Notes: a model not told the origin generated them from the letters alone. Counted from the stretch's first letter, positions 45,863-55,388 are shown. The stretch: 56,135 nt of DNA from Thiothrix caldifontis (GCF_900107695.1 NZ_FNQP01000020.1:1-56135); one strand, 5' to 3'. Translations and numbers: made by a program.

Positions 45863-45880
45863 CCGACACAATGCTGTCAT
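45863..45880 (+). promoter_or_regulatory. Candidate Pho box upstream of ppk2
   Basis: CCGACAC-AATG-CTGTCAT: one perfect half-site CTGTCAT and a weaker one 11 bases upstream. The ppk2 start is 72 bases downstream. It is weaker evidence than for btaA or pstS. Confidence 0.4.
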
Positions 45881-45951
45881 ATAAAAACGTTAGTATCCCG
45901 CCCTGATCAAGGATCATTTAAATCCCACTTCGAGGAATAAGAGGAATATTA

Positions 45952-46875
45952 ATGGATTACGAAAATAATACAGAAGACTTTAGCAGTGACTGGCTACAAG
46001 CAGAGCTAGACGAAACCTTGGATGATTTGTTTGAGATGGAATTCAATGAACCCATGCTCAGCCAAGAGATTCGTAAAATTTATAAGCGCCACCACCCTGA
46101 TATGTTGGATAACCGCACTTATTATACCAACTTGCTGCGTCTCCAGTCCGAGCTGATCAAACTGCAATACTGGGTGGAACAGACCAATGCCAAGGTGCTG
46201 ATTATCTGTGAAGGACGTGACTCCGCAGGCAAGGGCGGGGTCATTAAGCGCATTACCCAGCGCCTAAATCCGCGTGTTGCCCGTGTGGTAGCGTTGCAAA
46301 AGCCGAGTGACCGCGAAATGACCCAGTGGTATTTCCAACGTTATGTGCCGCATCTGCCTGCTGGCGGTGAAATCGTGCTATTTGATCGTTCTTGGTACAA
46401 CCGTGCCGGGGTTGAGCGGGTGATGGGGTTTGCGAGCGAAAGTCAGGTCGAACAATTCCTTCAAGACGTGCCAGAGTTTGAGCGCATGTTGGTGCGTTCC
46501 GGCATTATTGTGCTGAAATACTGGTTCTCGATCACGGATGAAGAGCAACAATTGCGTTTTTTGACCCGCATTCATGACCCGATGAAACAGTGGAAGCTCA
46601 GCCCGATGGATTTGCAGTCCCGTGTGCGTTGGGAAGACTACACCAAGGCGAAGGAAGAAATGTTCGAGCGCACCAATATCCCGGAAGCGCCTTGGTACAT
46701 TGTCGAGGGCAATGATAAGAAGCGCGAACGCCTTAATTGCATTGAGCATATCCTCTCAAAAATTCCGTATGAAGAAATTGCTACCGAGAAAGTTACCTTG
46801 CCTGAACGGGTATTCAACCCGGATTATGAGCGTCGTACCTTGCCGGATGAGCTTTACGTGCCGAAGATTTATTGA
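45952..46875 (+). CDS. ppk2: Polyphosphate kinase 2
   Basis: The 307-residue P-loop kinase has Walker A EGRDSAGKGG (about residues 85-94), Walker B-type VLFDRSWYNRAGVE and the lid region, and ends PDELYVPKIY. PPK2 enzymes phosphorylate nucleotides with polyphosphate (or the reverse), so the gene ties polyphosphate stores to nucleotide pools. The start is ATG 45952 with AGAGGAA upstream. It fits with the phosphate genes around it. Confidence 0.93.
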   Translation: MDYENNTEDFSSDWLQAELDETLDDLFEMEFNEPMLSQEIRKIYKRHHPDMLDNRTYYTNLLRLQSELIKLQYWVEQTNAKVLIICEGRDSAGKGGVIKRITQRLNPRVARVVALQKPSDREMTQWYFQRYVPHLPAGGEIVLFDRSWYNRAGVERVMGFASESQVEQFLQDVPEFERMLVRSGIIVLKYWFSITDEEQQLRFLTRIHDPMKQWKLSPMDLQSRVRWEDYTKAKEEMFERTNIPEAPWYIVEGNDKKRERLNCIEHILSKIPYEEIATEKVTLPERVFNPDYERRTLPDELYVPKIY

Positions 46876-46897
46876 TTGTTGAAGAAACCCCTCCAAA

Positions 46898-46925
46898 CCT
46901 CCCCTTGTCAGGGGAGGCTTTTTTT
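46898..46925 (+). terminator. Rho-independent terminator of ppk2
   Basis: CCTCCCC / GGGGAGG stem with TTGTCA loop, followed by a run of seven T's. Confidence 0.85.
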
Positions 46926-46932
46926 CTACCAC

Positions 46933-49281
46933 TTACTTGATGATATTGCCCAAGTTGATCAACTGGGTTTCACCATTGTTGTCTTTCACGCCATCGTTGT
47001 CGTTGATGATCAGTACATTGCCGTTGGCGAGTACGGCTGAACCTTCGATCTTTTCCATGACCGGGCTGCCAGTGGCTTTCAGGTCTGGCAGGATGTCGCG
47101 TACCAAGGTCTTGGCAACGGTTGCACCAGCCGCTACGCCGTTGGTGTCGATGCGGTACAGGCGTTTGATGGCAGCATCCGGCCCGCCTTGGTTATCACGT
47201 TCGACCACCAAGAATTGACCGTTACCCAGCGAAGTCAGGTCAGACAAACCGACCCAACCGCCGTTTTTGGACGCAACCGCATCCAGCGGGTAAAACACAA
47301 AGCTCCATGCTTTGGTTGCGGTATCGTAGATGCCGATGCGTGGGTTGGCTTCCTTGTTCCAAGCACGTTGGAACGCAACGTAGACACGCCCGTTGTATTC
47401 CGCCACGCCTTCAAAACCAAAGCGCAATTGTACAGCATTAAGGTCGGCTGGCAGCGGGATAGCTTGCTGAATCACGCCATTTGCATCGGTCTTGAACAGC
47501 AGGTTAGCACTATTAACCGGGCGTGCTGCTTCACCAACTGTACCCGCACCTTCAGAAGCAATCCAGAAGCCGCCATCACTGGCAACCGCCACGCCTTCAG
47601 GGTCAAGGTTGACGGTTTTGTCGGCGTTGATCATGGCTTTCAGGTCGGCACTGTCAAACACGTCTTTGCGGGTATCGCTGTCGGCTTTGGCAGCCGCATC
47701 AACTGTGGCAACGGACAGGCTCCCCAGCACATTGTTCAGGTCGCTGATTTTGGCAGCAACGCTTAACTTGGCAGGTTTGCTGGACACATCCAGTTTGAAG
47801 ATGCGGTTTTGCTGGTAGAAGCTGTCTTCAATGGCATAAACCGTGTTGGAATCATTGGGTGCAGCAGCAAGACCAGACATCGCACTCCAGGCTACCGGCT
47901 GACCACTGGCATCATCGGTGGAAATGACCGTCGGGTACGCAGCGGTTTTGTCTTCGTAGCGGTAAATGTTCAGGGTTGAGCGAATAATGTCTGCACGCGC
48001 ATCGACTTCACTGGCAGCAACCAACAGGTTACGAGAAGGGATGGCTAGCACACCTTCAGGCCCTGCACCCGCTGGCAATACTTGTTTCAGCACAGGTTTG
48101 CTGTTGTCTTTAGCATCGTAGACGAAAACTGAGTTTGAACGTTCTGAAGCAACAAATAGGAATTTATTGGATTCAAAGGTACCCGATTCGGCATTTTCCG
48201 GTTCATTGCCTTTGTTTTTGGAGCGGTCATCGGGGTAATGCCCCATGCGGATAGCTTGGTGTTCCATGCTATTACCTGCGGCAAACACGACGTCGCCTTT
48301 GGTGTTGAAAATGGTGAAACCACGGCTGCCACCTAACCAGTCGCCTTCGTCAGCGGTGGCAAACAGGTCAGTGGATAACCAAGTTACGCCATCCGGTTCA
48401 CGCGCGATGGCACTCAATGCGCCGTCGGTGGTAATCAGGGCAGGGGCTTCTTCTTTGGTGTCGATTTTGTCGAGGTCTACCGCGCCTGCATTGAAATGGT
48501 TGATGATTTTACCATCGACCAAGTTTACCAAGGCGATGTGATTGTTTTCTTGTAAAGTCACGACCGCGACGTTATTGCTGTTAATGTCAACGTATTCCGG
48601 CTCTGGGTCGCCAGGGGCAACGGCGGCTAAGCCACTCATGTCCACTTTGCGGCTTGTCCAGGCGCTGGGTTCGCCCTTGAGGTCGATGATCATCAAATAA
48701 CCGGCAGGTGCTTGGGGAATCGCACCGTCATTCACGTCTTCATCGCGTTCGTTTTCGATGGCAATGGCGGCGTAATTACCGTCAGGGCTAACCGCTACGG
48801 AATCGGGTTGACCGCCAAGGTCGAGTGAGGCAACCACGGTTTTGCTGCTCAGGCTGACTACATCCAGCTTGCCACTGGCATTGATGAAGTCGGTGGAGGT
48901 GTTGACGCCTACCAGCGCGTAATTGCCTTTGACGGCAACGGAGGTTGGTTCGCCGCTCATTTTCAGTTTGCCTGCGGCTTTGGGTTTGGTCGGGTCGGTG
49001 ATGTCAACGAAACCGATGGATTTGCTAGGGCTGTCGCTGTAAATCAGTGTCATGCCATCGGTGCTGGCGGCGACGATTTCAGCAGCGGTTTCGTCAGCAA
49101 CATTGCAGTCAGCATCCAGTTGCAGGCACACCGGAAATGAGGCAACACGATTGAAATTTTTGGTGGTGGTCGCTGGGGTGGTGTTATCCGTGCCGGTGTT
49201 ATTGTCATCGTTGCAGGCACTCAAGCCGAGTGCGACCGCGAGCGCAAGGGCGCACAGTTTTAGGGAGACAGGTAGGCGCAT
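46933..49281 (-). CDS. Phytase-like/esterase-like lipoprotein with N-terminal beta-propeller repeats
   Basis: The start ATG 49281 has GGAG a few bases upstream. The lipobox LSAC at about residue 22 makes this a lipoprotein. The first half has propeller-like repeats (e.g. AVSPDGNYAAIAIEN). The second half matches the phytase-like (esterase-like) domain: LDPEGVAVASDGGFWIASEG, RFGFEGVAEYNGRVYVAF and NVLIINDNDG with conserved acidic residues. Such proteins probably release phosphate from organic esters at the cell surface. A four-half-site Pho box upstream supports control by phosphate. Confidence 0.8.
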   Translation of the reverse strand: MRLPVSLKLCALALAVALGLSACNDDNNTGTDNTTPATTTKNFNRVASFPVCLQLDADCNVADETAAEIVAASTDGMTLIYSDSPSKSIGFVDITDPTKPKAAGKLKMSGEPTSVAVKGNYALVGVNTSTDFINASGKLDVVSLSSKTVVASLDLGGQPDSVAVSPDGNYAAIAIENERDEDVNDGAIPQAPAGYLMIIDLKGEPSAWTSRKVDMSGLAAVAPGDPEPEYVDINSNNVAVVTLQENNHIALVNLVDGKIINHFNAGAVDLDKIDTKEEAPALITTDGALSAIAREPDGVTWLSTDLFATADEGDWLGGSRGFTIFNTKGDVVFAAGNSMEHQAIRMGHYPDDRSKNKGNEPENAESGTFESNKFLFVASERSNSVFVYDAKDNSKPVLKQVLPAGAGPEGVLAIPSRNLLVAASEVDARADIIRSTLNIYRYEDKTAAYPTVISTDDASGQPVAWSAMSGLAAAPNDSNTVYAIEDSFYQQNRIFKLDVSSKPAKLSVAAKISDLNNVLGSLSVATVDAAAKADSDTRKDVFDSADLKAMINADKTVNLDPEGVAVASDGGFWIASEGAGTVGEAARPVNSANLLFKTDANGVIQQAIPLPADLNAVQLRFGFEGVAEYNGRVYVAFQRAWNKEANPRIGIYDTATKAWSFVFYPLDAVASKNGGWVGLSDLTSLGNGQFLVVERDNQGGPDAAIKRLYRIDTNGVAAGATVAKTLVRDILPDLKATGSPVMEKIEGSAVLANGNVLIINDNDGVKDNNGETQLINLGNIIK

Positions 49282-49320
49282 GAAAGACTCCATAATGCGT
49301 TTATAGAAATAAGTGATTGT

Positions 49321-49360
49321 TGGCGGTTTGAATGAAGATTATTTGACAAACATGTGACGT
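49321..49360 (-). promoter_or_regulatory. Candidate Pho box upstream of the phytase-like lipoprotein
   Basis: On the minus strand: ACGTCAC-ATGT-TTGTCAA-ATAA-TCTTCAT-TCAA-ACCGCCA, half-sites 11 bases apart, 39-40 bases from the start codon. ACGTCAC and TTGTCAA are good matches to the Pho half-site. Confidence 0.6.
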
Positions 49361-49452
49361 TTTGGTGAAACAGCAAGCAGTGGGAAATGGAGCGCACAGG
49401 GGTTTCAGTCTGTGCCATACTTCAGCCATCCGTATGAGAAGGGAGAATCGGG

Positions 49453-52284
49453 ATGGCAGATGCCCCGCAAACCGCACAGATTTTTCTCAGTTACAGCCGC
49501 ACCAATCTGGAAGCGGCGATTGTATTACGCACTGAACTGGAAAAAGCCGGATTCACCGTATTCCGTGATGAAGATTCCATCCGCGCTGGTGATAACTGGA
49601 TGGAACGTTTGCAAGCCGCGTTGCAAGGCTGTTCTGCCTTCGTATTGCTCTACGGGCGTGAAGGCGTGCGGCGTTGGGTCTGGGCGGAAGTGCAGTATGC
49701 CTTGAGCCGCAACCTTTCCCCGCATGATGATGCTTTGCGCTTGCCGATTTTCCCGGTTTTGTTGCCGGAAGGCGATTTGCATAATCTGCCGCCGTTTTTG
49801 AGTCTGTTTCAGATTCAACGCTGGCAACCTGAGCAAGCCTTGCCCGCTACGCTGATTCAGGCAATCCGCGATAAGACTGAATTGCTGGATGATAGCAATA
49901 CTTTTGAAGGCTGCCCGTATTTGGGCTTGAGTGCGTTCCAGCCGGAACACGCCAACTTGTTCTTTGGGCGGCGTGAGGAAACGCTGGATGCGCTCAAACT
50001 GCTCGGCACATTGCGCGATGACGTGCGTCCTGACCGCATCCGTGTCGATGGGCAATATTGCCGTTGGCTGCAAATCGAAGGCAACAGCGGTTCGGGCAAA
50101 TCATCGCTGGTGAATGCCGGGATGTTGCCGCTGATCCAGCAAGGTATTTTGTGGGCGCGGACGGGCTACGAACACTGGCATATCCTCAAGCCGATGATGC
50201 CGGGGGAAAAGCCGCTGCAACAATTGGCGGAAGTGCTGGAACATTCGCTGTTACCGGAACAGCAACGCGACATCGGCAAGCGTCATCAATGCCTGTTGGC
50301 GGATGAAAAGGCTTTGGCCTTGCGCCTGCGCGACTTCAAGCAGGATGGCAAAGCCTTCCTGCTGGTGGTTGACCAGTTTGAGGAGTTGTTCACTTTTTCT
50401 GATCAGACCGAAAAGCTGCACTTTGACATGCAGCTTTACACCGCGCTGCAAGACAAGGATTGCCCGCTGTTTGTGATCAGCACGGTGCGTATCGACTTTC
50501 TGGAGCATTTCGAGCAATTGCTGTGCCTGAAAGCGCTGTATCGTCAGCGGTTGTGCGAACGGTATTTGCTGCCGACTGTGACGCAACGCGGCTTGCAGGA
50601 GGCGATTGAACAACCGGCACGCTTGGCGGGGTTGGATGTCAGCGCGGTGACAACGGCGATGCTCAACGATGCCAAAAATGAGCCGGGGGCGTTGCCGCTG
50701 GTGGAAAACGCCTTGCGGGTATTGTGGGAACAACGCGAAGGCAACCGCCTCAGTGGTGAGTTGTACCTCAGCAAAGGCGGCATTGCCGGGTTGCTGGAAG
50801 AACAGGCGGATGATTTGCTGAAACGGCTCGACAGCGATTTGCCCAAAGGCAAAGCGGATGCGCTGGAATTGCTGCTGGCACTGACCCGCATCAATGACGA
50901 AGGCCGCCATACCCGCCGCCGTTTGCCCTTGGGTGAAGCGCGGCTGGCAGCCGGGGGCAAACAGGCTGACCCTAAACGCGGGCAACAGGTGATTGATTAC
51001 TTGACAGGCAGGCTCACGCCGGATGGTGGCAACCGTAAGGCCAATGGCAGTTTGCGCCTGCTGGTGACGGTCGGCGACAACGAACACGACCAATCCATTG
51101 ACCTGATCCACGAAACCCTGATCCGCGCCAAAGGCAAGGATGAAGTCACCGGCAAGCAGGTGGGTTACTGGAAAACCCTCTACGACTACATCGACAAGAA
51201 CCGCGAGCGCGGTTTCTACCGTGACCAACTGGCACGACAAGCCAAAGAATGGCAGGGCAAGAAGGGCTTGGGGCGTTGGTTCAACTTGGCGGGCTGGGGT
51301 GATTTGCGGGCTTACCGTAAGCTGCGCCCGGAGCGGGGCAGTGTGGATGAGCGTTTTCTGAGTCGCAGCCGTCGGGTTGGGTGGTTGCAAGGTGGGGCGT
51401 TGGTGTTGTTGCTGGGCTTCGTCGGCGAATCCTACCTGTGGACGTTGAACAACGGGCTACCGCCCAACTACATGCTGACCCAGCAGAAATTCCGCCTGAT
51501 GGATTGGGGGATTTTGCCCGAACCATTGCCTGAGATGTTAGAGATTCCATTGTCGGTAGGGGAGTTTCAGATGGGAGATAGTAATGAAGATAAATATAAA
51601 AACTCTATGAAAAACCCTATATCAAAAGAGTCGGTTAATTTGGGGGATCCACCAATAAGAGTCACCCTCACTAATCCGTTTGCACTAGGTAAATTCGAGC
51701 TGACTTACGAGCAATATGATTACTACGTTTGGTCGCAACGAGAAAATGATGATTCACCAGCTTACCCTAGTAATGCACCTAATGAGAATGCGCGGGGGCA
51801 ACGGGCAGTAGTGAATGTGTCATGGAACGATGCACAAAACTATTTACAATGGCTTAGCATTAGAACGGGTGATAATTACCGCCTACCAACAGAAGCAGAG
51901 TGGGAATACGCTGCTCGTGGGGGGCTTACTACACCCTATTGGTGGGGGAATAACATTGGAAAGAACAATGCTAACTGTCGAAATTGTGGTAGTCAGTGGG
52001 ACAATACATTTGTTGCTCCAGTGGGTAGTTTTAAACCTAATCCGTTTGGATTGTATGACACAGTAGGCAATGTATGGGAATGGACGTGTTCAGACTGGAG
52101 AATGATTTTTAATGGTGATGAGAAGATTTGTACACAATTTGAATCTGATTTTCGCGTTTCTCGAGGTGGTTCTTGGAATATCGATGCTATTTATGTGAAT
52201 GCTGCATCTCGTTCTAAAGACAACGTAGTTGAAAGACACAATAATGTTGGCTTGCGTGTTTTGCGTACTGCTAGAACCCATTAA
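49453..52284 (+). CDS. TIR - nSTAND ATPase - membrane helix - FGE-domain protein
   Basis: The start ATG 49453 has GAAGGGAGAA upstream. The 943-residue protein opens with a TIR domain (about 8-130: IFLSYSRTNLEAA, VFRDEDSIRAGDNW, and WVWAEVQYAL with the likely catalytic Glu). A linker YLGLSAFQPEHANLFFGRREE leads to an nSTAND NTPase with Walker A GNSGSGKSS (about 210) and Walker B FLLVVDQFEELF (about 300), helical arms, one membrane helix (about 643-662), and a C-terminal FGE domain (about 697-943) with RLPTEAEWEYAARGG and GNVWEW. TIR domains of this kind often degrade NAD+. From about 51540 the DNA turns visibly AT-rich, so the FGE domain may have been acquired separately. Confidence 0.88.
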   Translation: MADAPQTAQIFLSYSRTNLEAAIVLRTELEKAGFTVFRDEDSIRAGDNWMERLQAALQGCSAFVLLYGREGVRRWVWAEVQYALSRNLSPHDDALRLPIFPVLLPEGDLHNLPPFLSLFQIQRWQPEQALPATLIQAIRDKTELLDDSNTFEGCPYLGLSAFQPEHANLFFGRREETLDALKLLGTLRDDVRPDRIRVDGQYCRWLQIEGNSGSGKSSLVNAGMLPLIQQGILWARTGYEHWHILKPMMPGEKPLQQLAEVLEHSLLPEQQRDIGKRHQCLLADEKALALRLRDFKQDGKAFLLVVDQFEELFTFSDQTEKLHFDMQLYTALQDKDCPLFVISTVRIDFLEHFEQLLCLKALYRQRLCERYLLPTVTQRGLQEAIEQPARLAGLDVSAVTTAMLNDAKNEPGALPLVENALRVLWEQREGNRLSGELYLSKGGIAGLLEEQADDLLKRLDSDLPKGKADALELLLALTRINDEGRHTRRRLPLGEARLAAGGKQADPKRGQQVIDYLTGRLTPDGGNRKANGSLRLLVTVGDNEHDQSIDLIHETLIRAKGKDEVTGKQVGYWKTLYDYIDKNRERGFYRDQLARQAKEWQGKKGLGRWFNLAGWGDLRAYRKLRPERGSVDERFLSRSRRVGWLQGGALVLLLGFVGESYLWTLNNGLPPNYMLTQQKFRLMDWGILPEPLPEMLEIPLSVGEFQMGDSNEDKYKNSMKNPISKESVNLGDPPIRVTLTNPFALGKFELTYEQYDYYVWSQRENDDSPAYPSNAPNENARGQRAVVNVSWNDAQNYLQWLSIRTGDNYRLPTEAEWEYAARGGLTTPYWWGNNIGKNNANCRNCGSQWDNTFVAPVGSFKPNPFGLYDTVGNVWEWTCSDWRMIFNGDEKICTQFESDFRVSRGGSWNIDAIYVNAASRSKDNVVERHNNVGLRVLRTARTH

Positions 52285-52376
52285 CCTTTTACCGTTGGTG
52301 GCACGTTGGTTCGGGTGCTGTGGTGCTTGCCGGGAGTGGCGGTGGTGGGGCTGGCTACCGCGCGAAGCGCGGTCGA

Positions 52377-52467
52377 AAATCCCCCTCAATCCCCCTTTTG
52401 CAAAGGGGGAAGCTGGAGAGTGCCGTCCTCTTGTCCCCCCTTTGCAAAAGGGGGGCAGGGGGGATTT
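52377..52467. repeat. Inverted pair of REP-like repeats (REPIN-like)
   Basis: The first copy is 52377-52412 (AAATCCCCCTCAATCCCCCT, then TTTGCAAAGGGGGAAG). The inverted copy is 52435-52467 (CCCCCCTTTGCAAAAGGGGG, then GCAGGGGGGATTT). Between them are about 22 unique bases. It lies in the 308-base gap after the TIR gene. A 7-bp hairpin (ACCGCGC/GCGCGGT) at 52357-52373 precedes it. Nothing else is seen in the gap. Confidence 0.8.
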
Positions 52468-52592
52468 CTCTTACGCTTACCACCAATCCAGCCTGTGGTG
52501 CGTTCAAGACAAAAAAGCTCAATATCAATCCTTGTGCCAGTATTCTCTTTGAATTACTATTTTTGCAATTAAGTAATTCAAGGAGTGCCGTC

Positions 52593-52820
52593 ATGCGCAG
52601 CACCATCACCTCCCGTGGTCAAACCGTCATCCCCGCCGAAGTCCGGCGTTTTTTCCACCTTTCCGCTGCTGATCGGCTGGAATGGGTGATTGAAAACAAT
52701 ACCATCCGTGTCATTCCGGTGCGGGAAAATCCTATCGACGCTTTCCGGGGCGGTAGCAAACGGAAGGGATCAGTCGAGCGCTTGTTGGCAGAGCGTGCTT
52801 TCGACAAGGAGCGGGAATGA
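52593..52820 (+). CDS. AbrB/MazE-type antitoxin
   Basis: The start ATG 52593 has AAGGAG upstream; the longer frame reads through the repeats. The 75-residue protein begins MRSTITSRGQTVIPAEVRRF, the swapped-hairpin AbrB fold, and ends in a charged tail. It overlaps the PIN toxin gene by four bases (ATGA). It is a second type II toxin-antitoxin pair in the window. Confidence 0.9.
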   Translation: MRSTITSRGQTVIPAEVRRFFHLSAADRLEWVIENNTIRVIPVRENPIDAFRGGSKRKGSVERLLAERAFDKERE

Positions 52821-53263
52821 AGCGTTACCTGCTGGATACCTCTGCATTGCTTGCTTTGTGGGATGAAGAAGAGGGCGTGGATACCGTCAGCGATCTTCTT
52901 CAGCAGTGCGAAAATGGGCAGGCTAAATGCTTTGCCTGTTTCATGAGCCAGATGGAAATTCTCTACCGTGTCTGGAAGGATGAGAACGAGCAAGTGGGAC
53001 GGTTGGCGTATGAACAGTGCAAATCCCTGCCCATCGAATGGGTTCACGAATCGGCGCAGTTGCTCGAAAAGGCGGCGCAACTGAAAGCCACTTGCCGGGT
53101 GTCACTGGCAGATGCATGGATTGCTGCCAGTGCCTTGCTACACGGTGCAACGCTGGTACACAAAGACCCGGAATTTGAAACGGTGCAGTGCCAGCAGTTG
53201 GCGTTGCCTTATAAGCAGACCAAGATTCACGAAGACGAGGGTGAATATCGGCTACCGGCATAG
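52817..53263 (+). CDS. PIN-domain toxin (VapC-like)
   Basis: The 148-residue protein has LLDTSALLALWDEEEG (first Asp), MSQMEILYRVW (Glu) and SLADAWIAASA (Asp), then ATLVHKDPEF with another Asp. This is the PIN ribonuclease set. It is partnered with the preceding AbrB-type antitoxin. Target RNA is unknown. Confidence 0.9.
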   Translation: MKRYLLDTSALLALWDEEEGVDTVSDLLQQCENGQAKCFACFMSQMEILYRVWKDENEQVGRLAYEQCKSLPIEWVHESAQLLEKAAQLKATCRVSLADAWIAASALLHGATLVHKDPEFETVQCQQLALPYKQTKIHEDEGEYRLPA

Positions 53264-53269
53264 CGCACA

Positions 53270-53298
53270 CCATCACAAAAACATCACCAAACATTCGT
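53270..53298 (+). promoter_or_regulatory. Weak candidate Pho box upstream of the cpdB-like gene
   Basis: CCATCAC-AAAA-ACATCAC-CAAA-CATTCGT: half-sites 11 bases apart with the TCAC core and an A-rich spacer. It ends 63 bases before the start codon, about the same distance as the pstS box. Confidence 0.35.
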
Positions 53299-53361
53299 AG
53301 CCCTGTAACCCTTCAGTCAGCACCATGCACCGGATTCTCAACGTTTCCCACGGAGCGCCCC

Positions 53362-55332
53362 ATGAAGCTGAAAAACGTCCACCGACCTTGGTCATTGAGT
53401 ATTCTTGTAGCTTTATCTGCCAGTGTCCTACTGGTTTCTGGTTGCAACGATAATGATGGAACCGCCACCACCAGCGATACGACCAACACCACCCTTGCTA
53501 TCCTCGCCACCACCGACGTCCACACCAATATCCTGTCTTACGACTATTACAAAACCACCGAAGACAAAACCATCGGTCTGGAACGCACCGCCGCCCTGAT
53601 TCAGCAAGCACGGGCGCAATACCCCAATAGCATCCTGCTGGATAATGGCGATACCCTGCAAGGCACGGCAATGTCGGATTATCAAGCGGTCGTCAAGCCG
53701 GTTACGTGTGGTGAAACCGCTGCCCAAATCAAGGTGATGAACTATTTGCGTTACGATGCAATGGCTTACGGCAACCACGAATTCAACTACGGTTTGCCTT
53801 GGCTGGATCAAGTGACCGGCAAGGATGGTTGTGCGGGCGCTAATTTCCCCATCGTGGTTGCCAATGTGCTGAATGCCGATGACAAAAAACCACGTTACCC
53901 TGCAACCACCATAGTGGAAAAAACCATCGACGGCAAACCGCTTAAGATCGGTGTTTTCGGCGTCACCCCGCCGCAAATCGTCTTGTGGGATAAACGACAT
54001 CTGGATGGCAAAGTCGTCACCGAAGGCATCAAAGAAGGCGCGACCAAAGCTGTGGCAGAACTCAAAGCCAAGGGTGCTGACATCATCGTTGCGCTCAACC
54101 ACGGCGGCATGACCAAACAAGCGTACTCAGCAGAATTGGAAAATGCTGGGAATTACGTGGCAGAAATACCCGGCATTCATGCCATGATCATGGGGCATTC
54201 CCACAGCTTTTTCCCGGATGGCAAAGCCTACGCCGATATTCCGAATGTGGATAACAAAACCGGCAAAGTGAATGGTGTACCTGCGGTAATGCCCGGTTTC
54301 TGGGGCAACCATCTGGGGGTGATCACGCTGGAGCTGGAGCAAAAAGATGGCAAATGGTCAGTCGCCAGTTCCAAAAGTGAAATTCGCCCGATTGCCATCA
54401 AGGATGCCGCAGGCAAAGTGACCGGCTATGTTGACCCCGATCCACAAGTGAAAACACTGGTGCAAGCAGAACACGACGCCACCGTCACTTACGTCAGCAC
54501 CCCAATTGGCACGAGTGAAATGCCAATTGCCAGCTTCTTTTCGCACGTGGGAGATACCACCGCGATGGAGCTGATCAATAAGGCACAAACCCGCTACGTC
54601 AATGACTACGTGAAAGCCAATTTGCCGCAATACGCCAGCTTGCCGGTGTTGTCAGCCGCAGCGCCATTCAAGATGAATTTCCGGGGGTCGGGTTACACCG
54701 ATATTCCTGCCGGTGGGGTGGCAATCAAGAACGTTGCCGACCTGTACCTTTACCCCAATACCGTGCAAGCGGTGAAAATTGACGGTAAAGCGGTTAAAGC
54801 CTGGTTGGAAAAATCCGCGCAATATTTCAAGACCATTGACCCGACCAAAGCTGAGGCTCAGGAATTGATTGATACCACCTTCCCGTCCTATAACTTTGAC
54901 GTGATAGATGGTGTGACGTATGAGATTGATGTTGCCGCCGCCGTGGGCAGCCGTATCAAGAACCTGAGTTACCAAGGCGTGCCAGTGACGGATGCGCAGG
55001 AATTCATCGTGGCAACCAACAATTACCGCGCTTCTGGCGGCGGTGGGTTTGCCGGTTTGAATGGTAGCCAGACGATTTTTGAATCACCGGATACTAACCG
55101 TGACATGATTGTGGAATACATCAAAACCACCAAAACCCTGACCAAAGCCAATAGCGGTGCGGACAAGAACTGGCGTTTTGCCCCGACACTGACCGGCGGC
55201 ACAGTCACGTTCAAATCGGCTTGCGACAAGCTGGCGGTGGCGACGGCTGATGACATTGCCAATGTGACCCAAACCAGTGCGGCGAAAGACGAGAACGGTG
55301 ACTGTACTTACAGCATCGACTTGAGCAAGTAA
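53362..55332 (+). CDS. CpdB/UshA-type bifunctional nucleotidase lipoprotein
   Basis: The start is ATG 53362. A lipobox VSGC near residue 28 marks a lipoprotein. The N-terminal metallophosphatase domain has ATTDVHTN, LLDNGDTLQG, YGNHEFNYG, ALNHGG and GHSHSFF. The C-terminal 5'-nucleotidase domain (about 400-600) has the substrate-stacking region and NNYRASGGGGFAG. The motifs favour the 2',3'-cyclic-nucleotide phosphodiesterase/3'-nucleotidase branch (CpdB). It releases phosphate from nucleotides outside the cytoplasm. Confidence 0.9.
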   Translation: MKLKNVHRPWSLSILVALSASVLLVSGCNDNDGTATTSDTTNTTLAILATTDVHTNILSYDYYKTTEDKTIGLERTAALIQQARAQYPNSILLDNGDTLQGTAMSDYQAVVKPVTCGETAAQIKVMNYLRYDAMAYGNHEFNYGLPWLDQVTGKDGCAGANFPIVVANVLNADDKKPRYPATTIVEKTIDGKPLKIGVFGVTPPQIVLWDKRHLDGKVVTEGIKEGATKAVAELKAKGADIIVALNHGGMTKQAYSAELENAGNYVAEIPGIHAMIMGHSHSFFPDGKAYADIPNVDNKTGKVNGVPAVMPGFWGNHLGVITLELEQKDGKWSVASSKSEIRPIAIKDAAGKVTGYVDPDPQVKTLVQAEHDATVTYVSTPIGTSEMPIASFFSHVGDTTAMELINKAQTRYVNDYVKANLPQYASLPVLSAAAPFKMNFRGSGYTDIPAGGVAIKNVADLYLYPNTVQAVKIDGKAVKAWLEKSAQYFKTIDPTKAEAQELIDTTFPSYNFDVIDGVTYEIDVAAAVGSRIKNLSYQGVPVTDAQEFIVATNNYRASGGGGFAGLNGSQTIFESPDTNRDMIVEYIKTTKTLTKANSGADKNWRFAPTLTGGTVTFKSACDKLAVATADDIANVTQTSAAKDENGDCTYSIDLSK

Positions 55333-55362
55333 TTCCTCCTCCTGACTATCCCTCCAACCGGA

Positions 55363-55388
55363 AAGCCCTGCCCACGCTCGCAGGGCTT
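55363..55388. terminator. Hairpin terminator after the cpdB-like gene
   Basis: AAGCCCTGC / GCAGGGCTT form a perfect 9-bp stem followed by CCGCTTTT. It sits between convergent genes. Confidence 0.75.

Noticed and set aside
52093-52284. C-terminus of the TIR-FGE protein as a third DGR variable region
   Set aside because: The protein motif RGGSW is shared, but the DNA does not match the flanks or core of the two variable regions, and the changes are spread over all codon positions.
52357-52373. ACCGCGC/GCGCGGT hairpin as terminator of the TIR gene
   Set aside because: The stem is short (7 bp) and lacks a following T-run.
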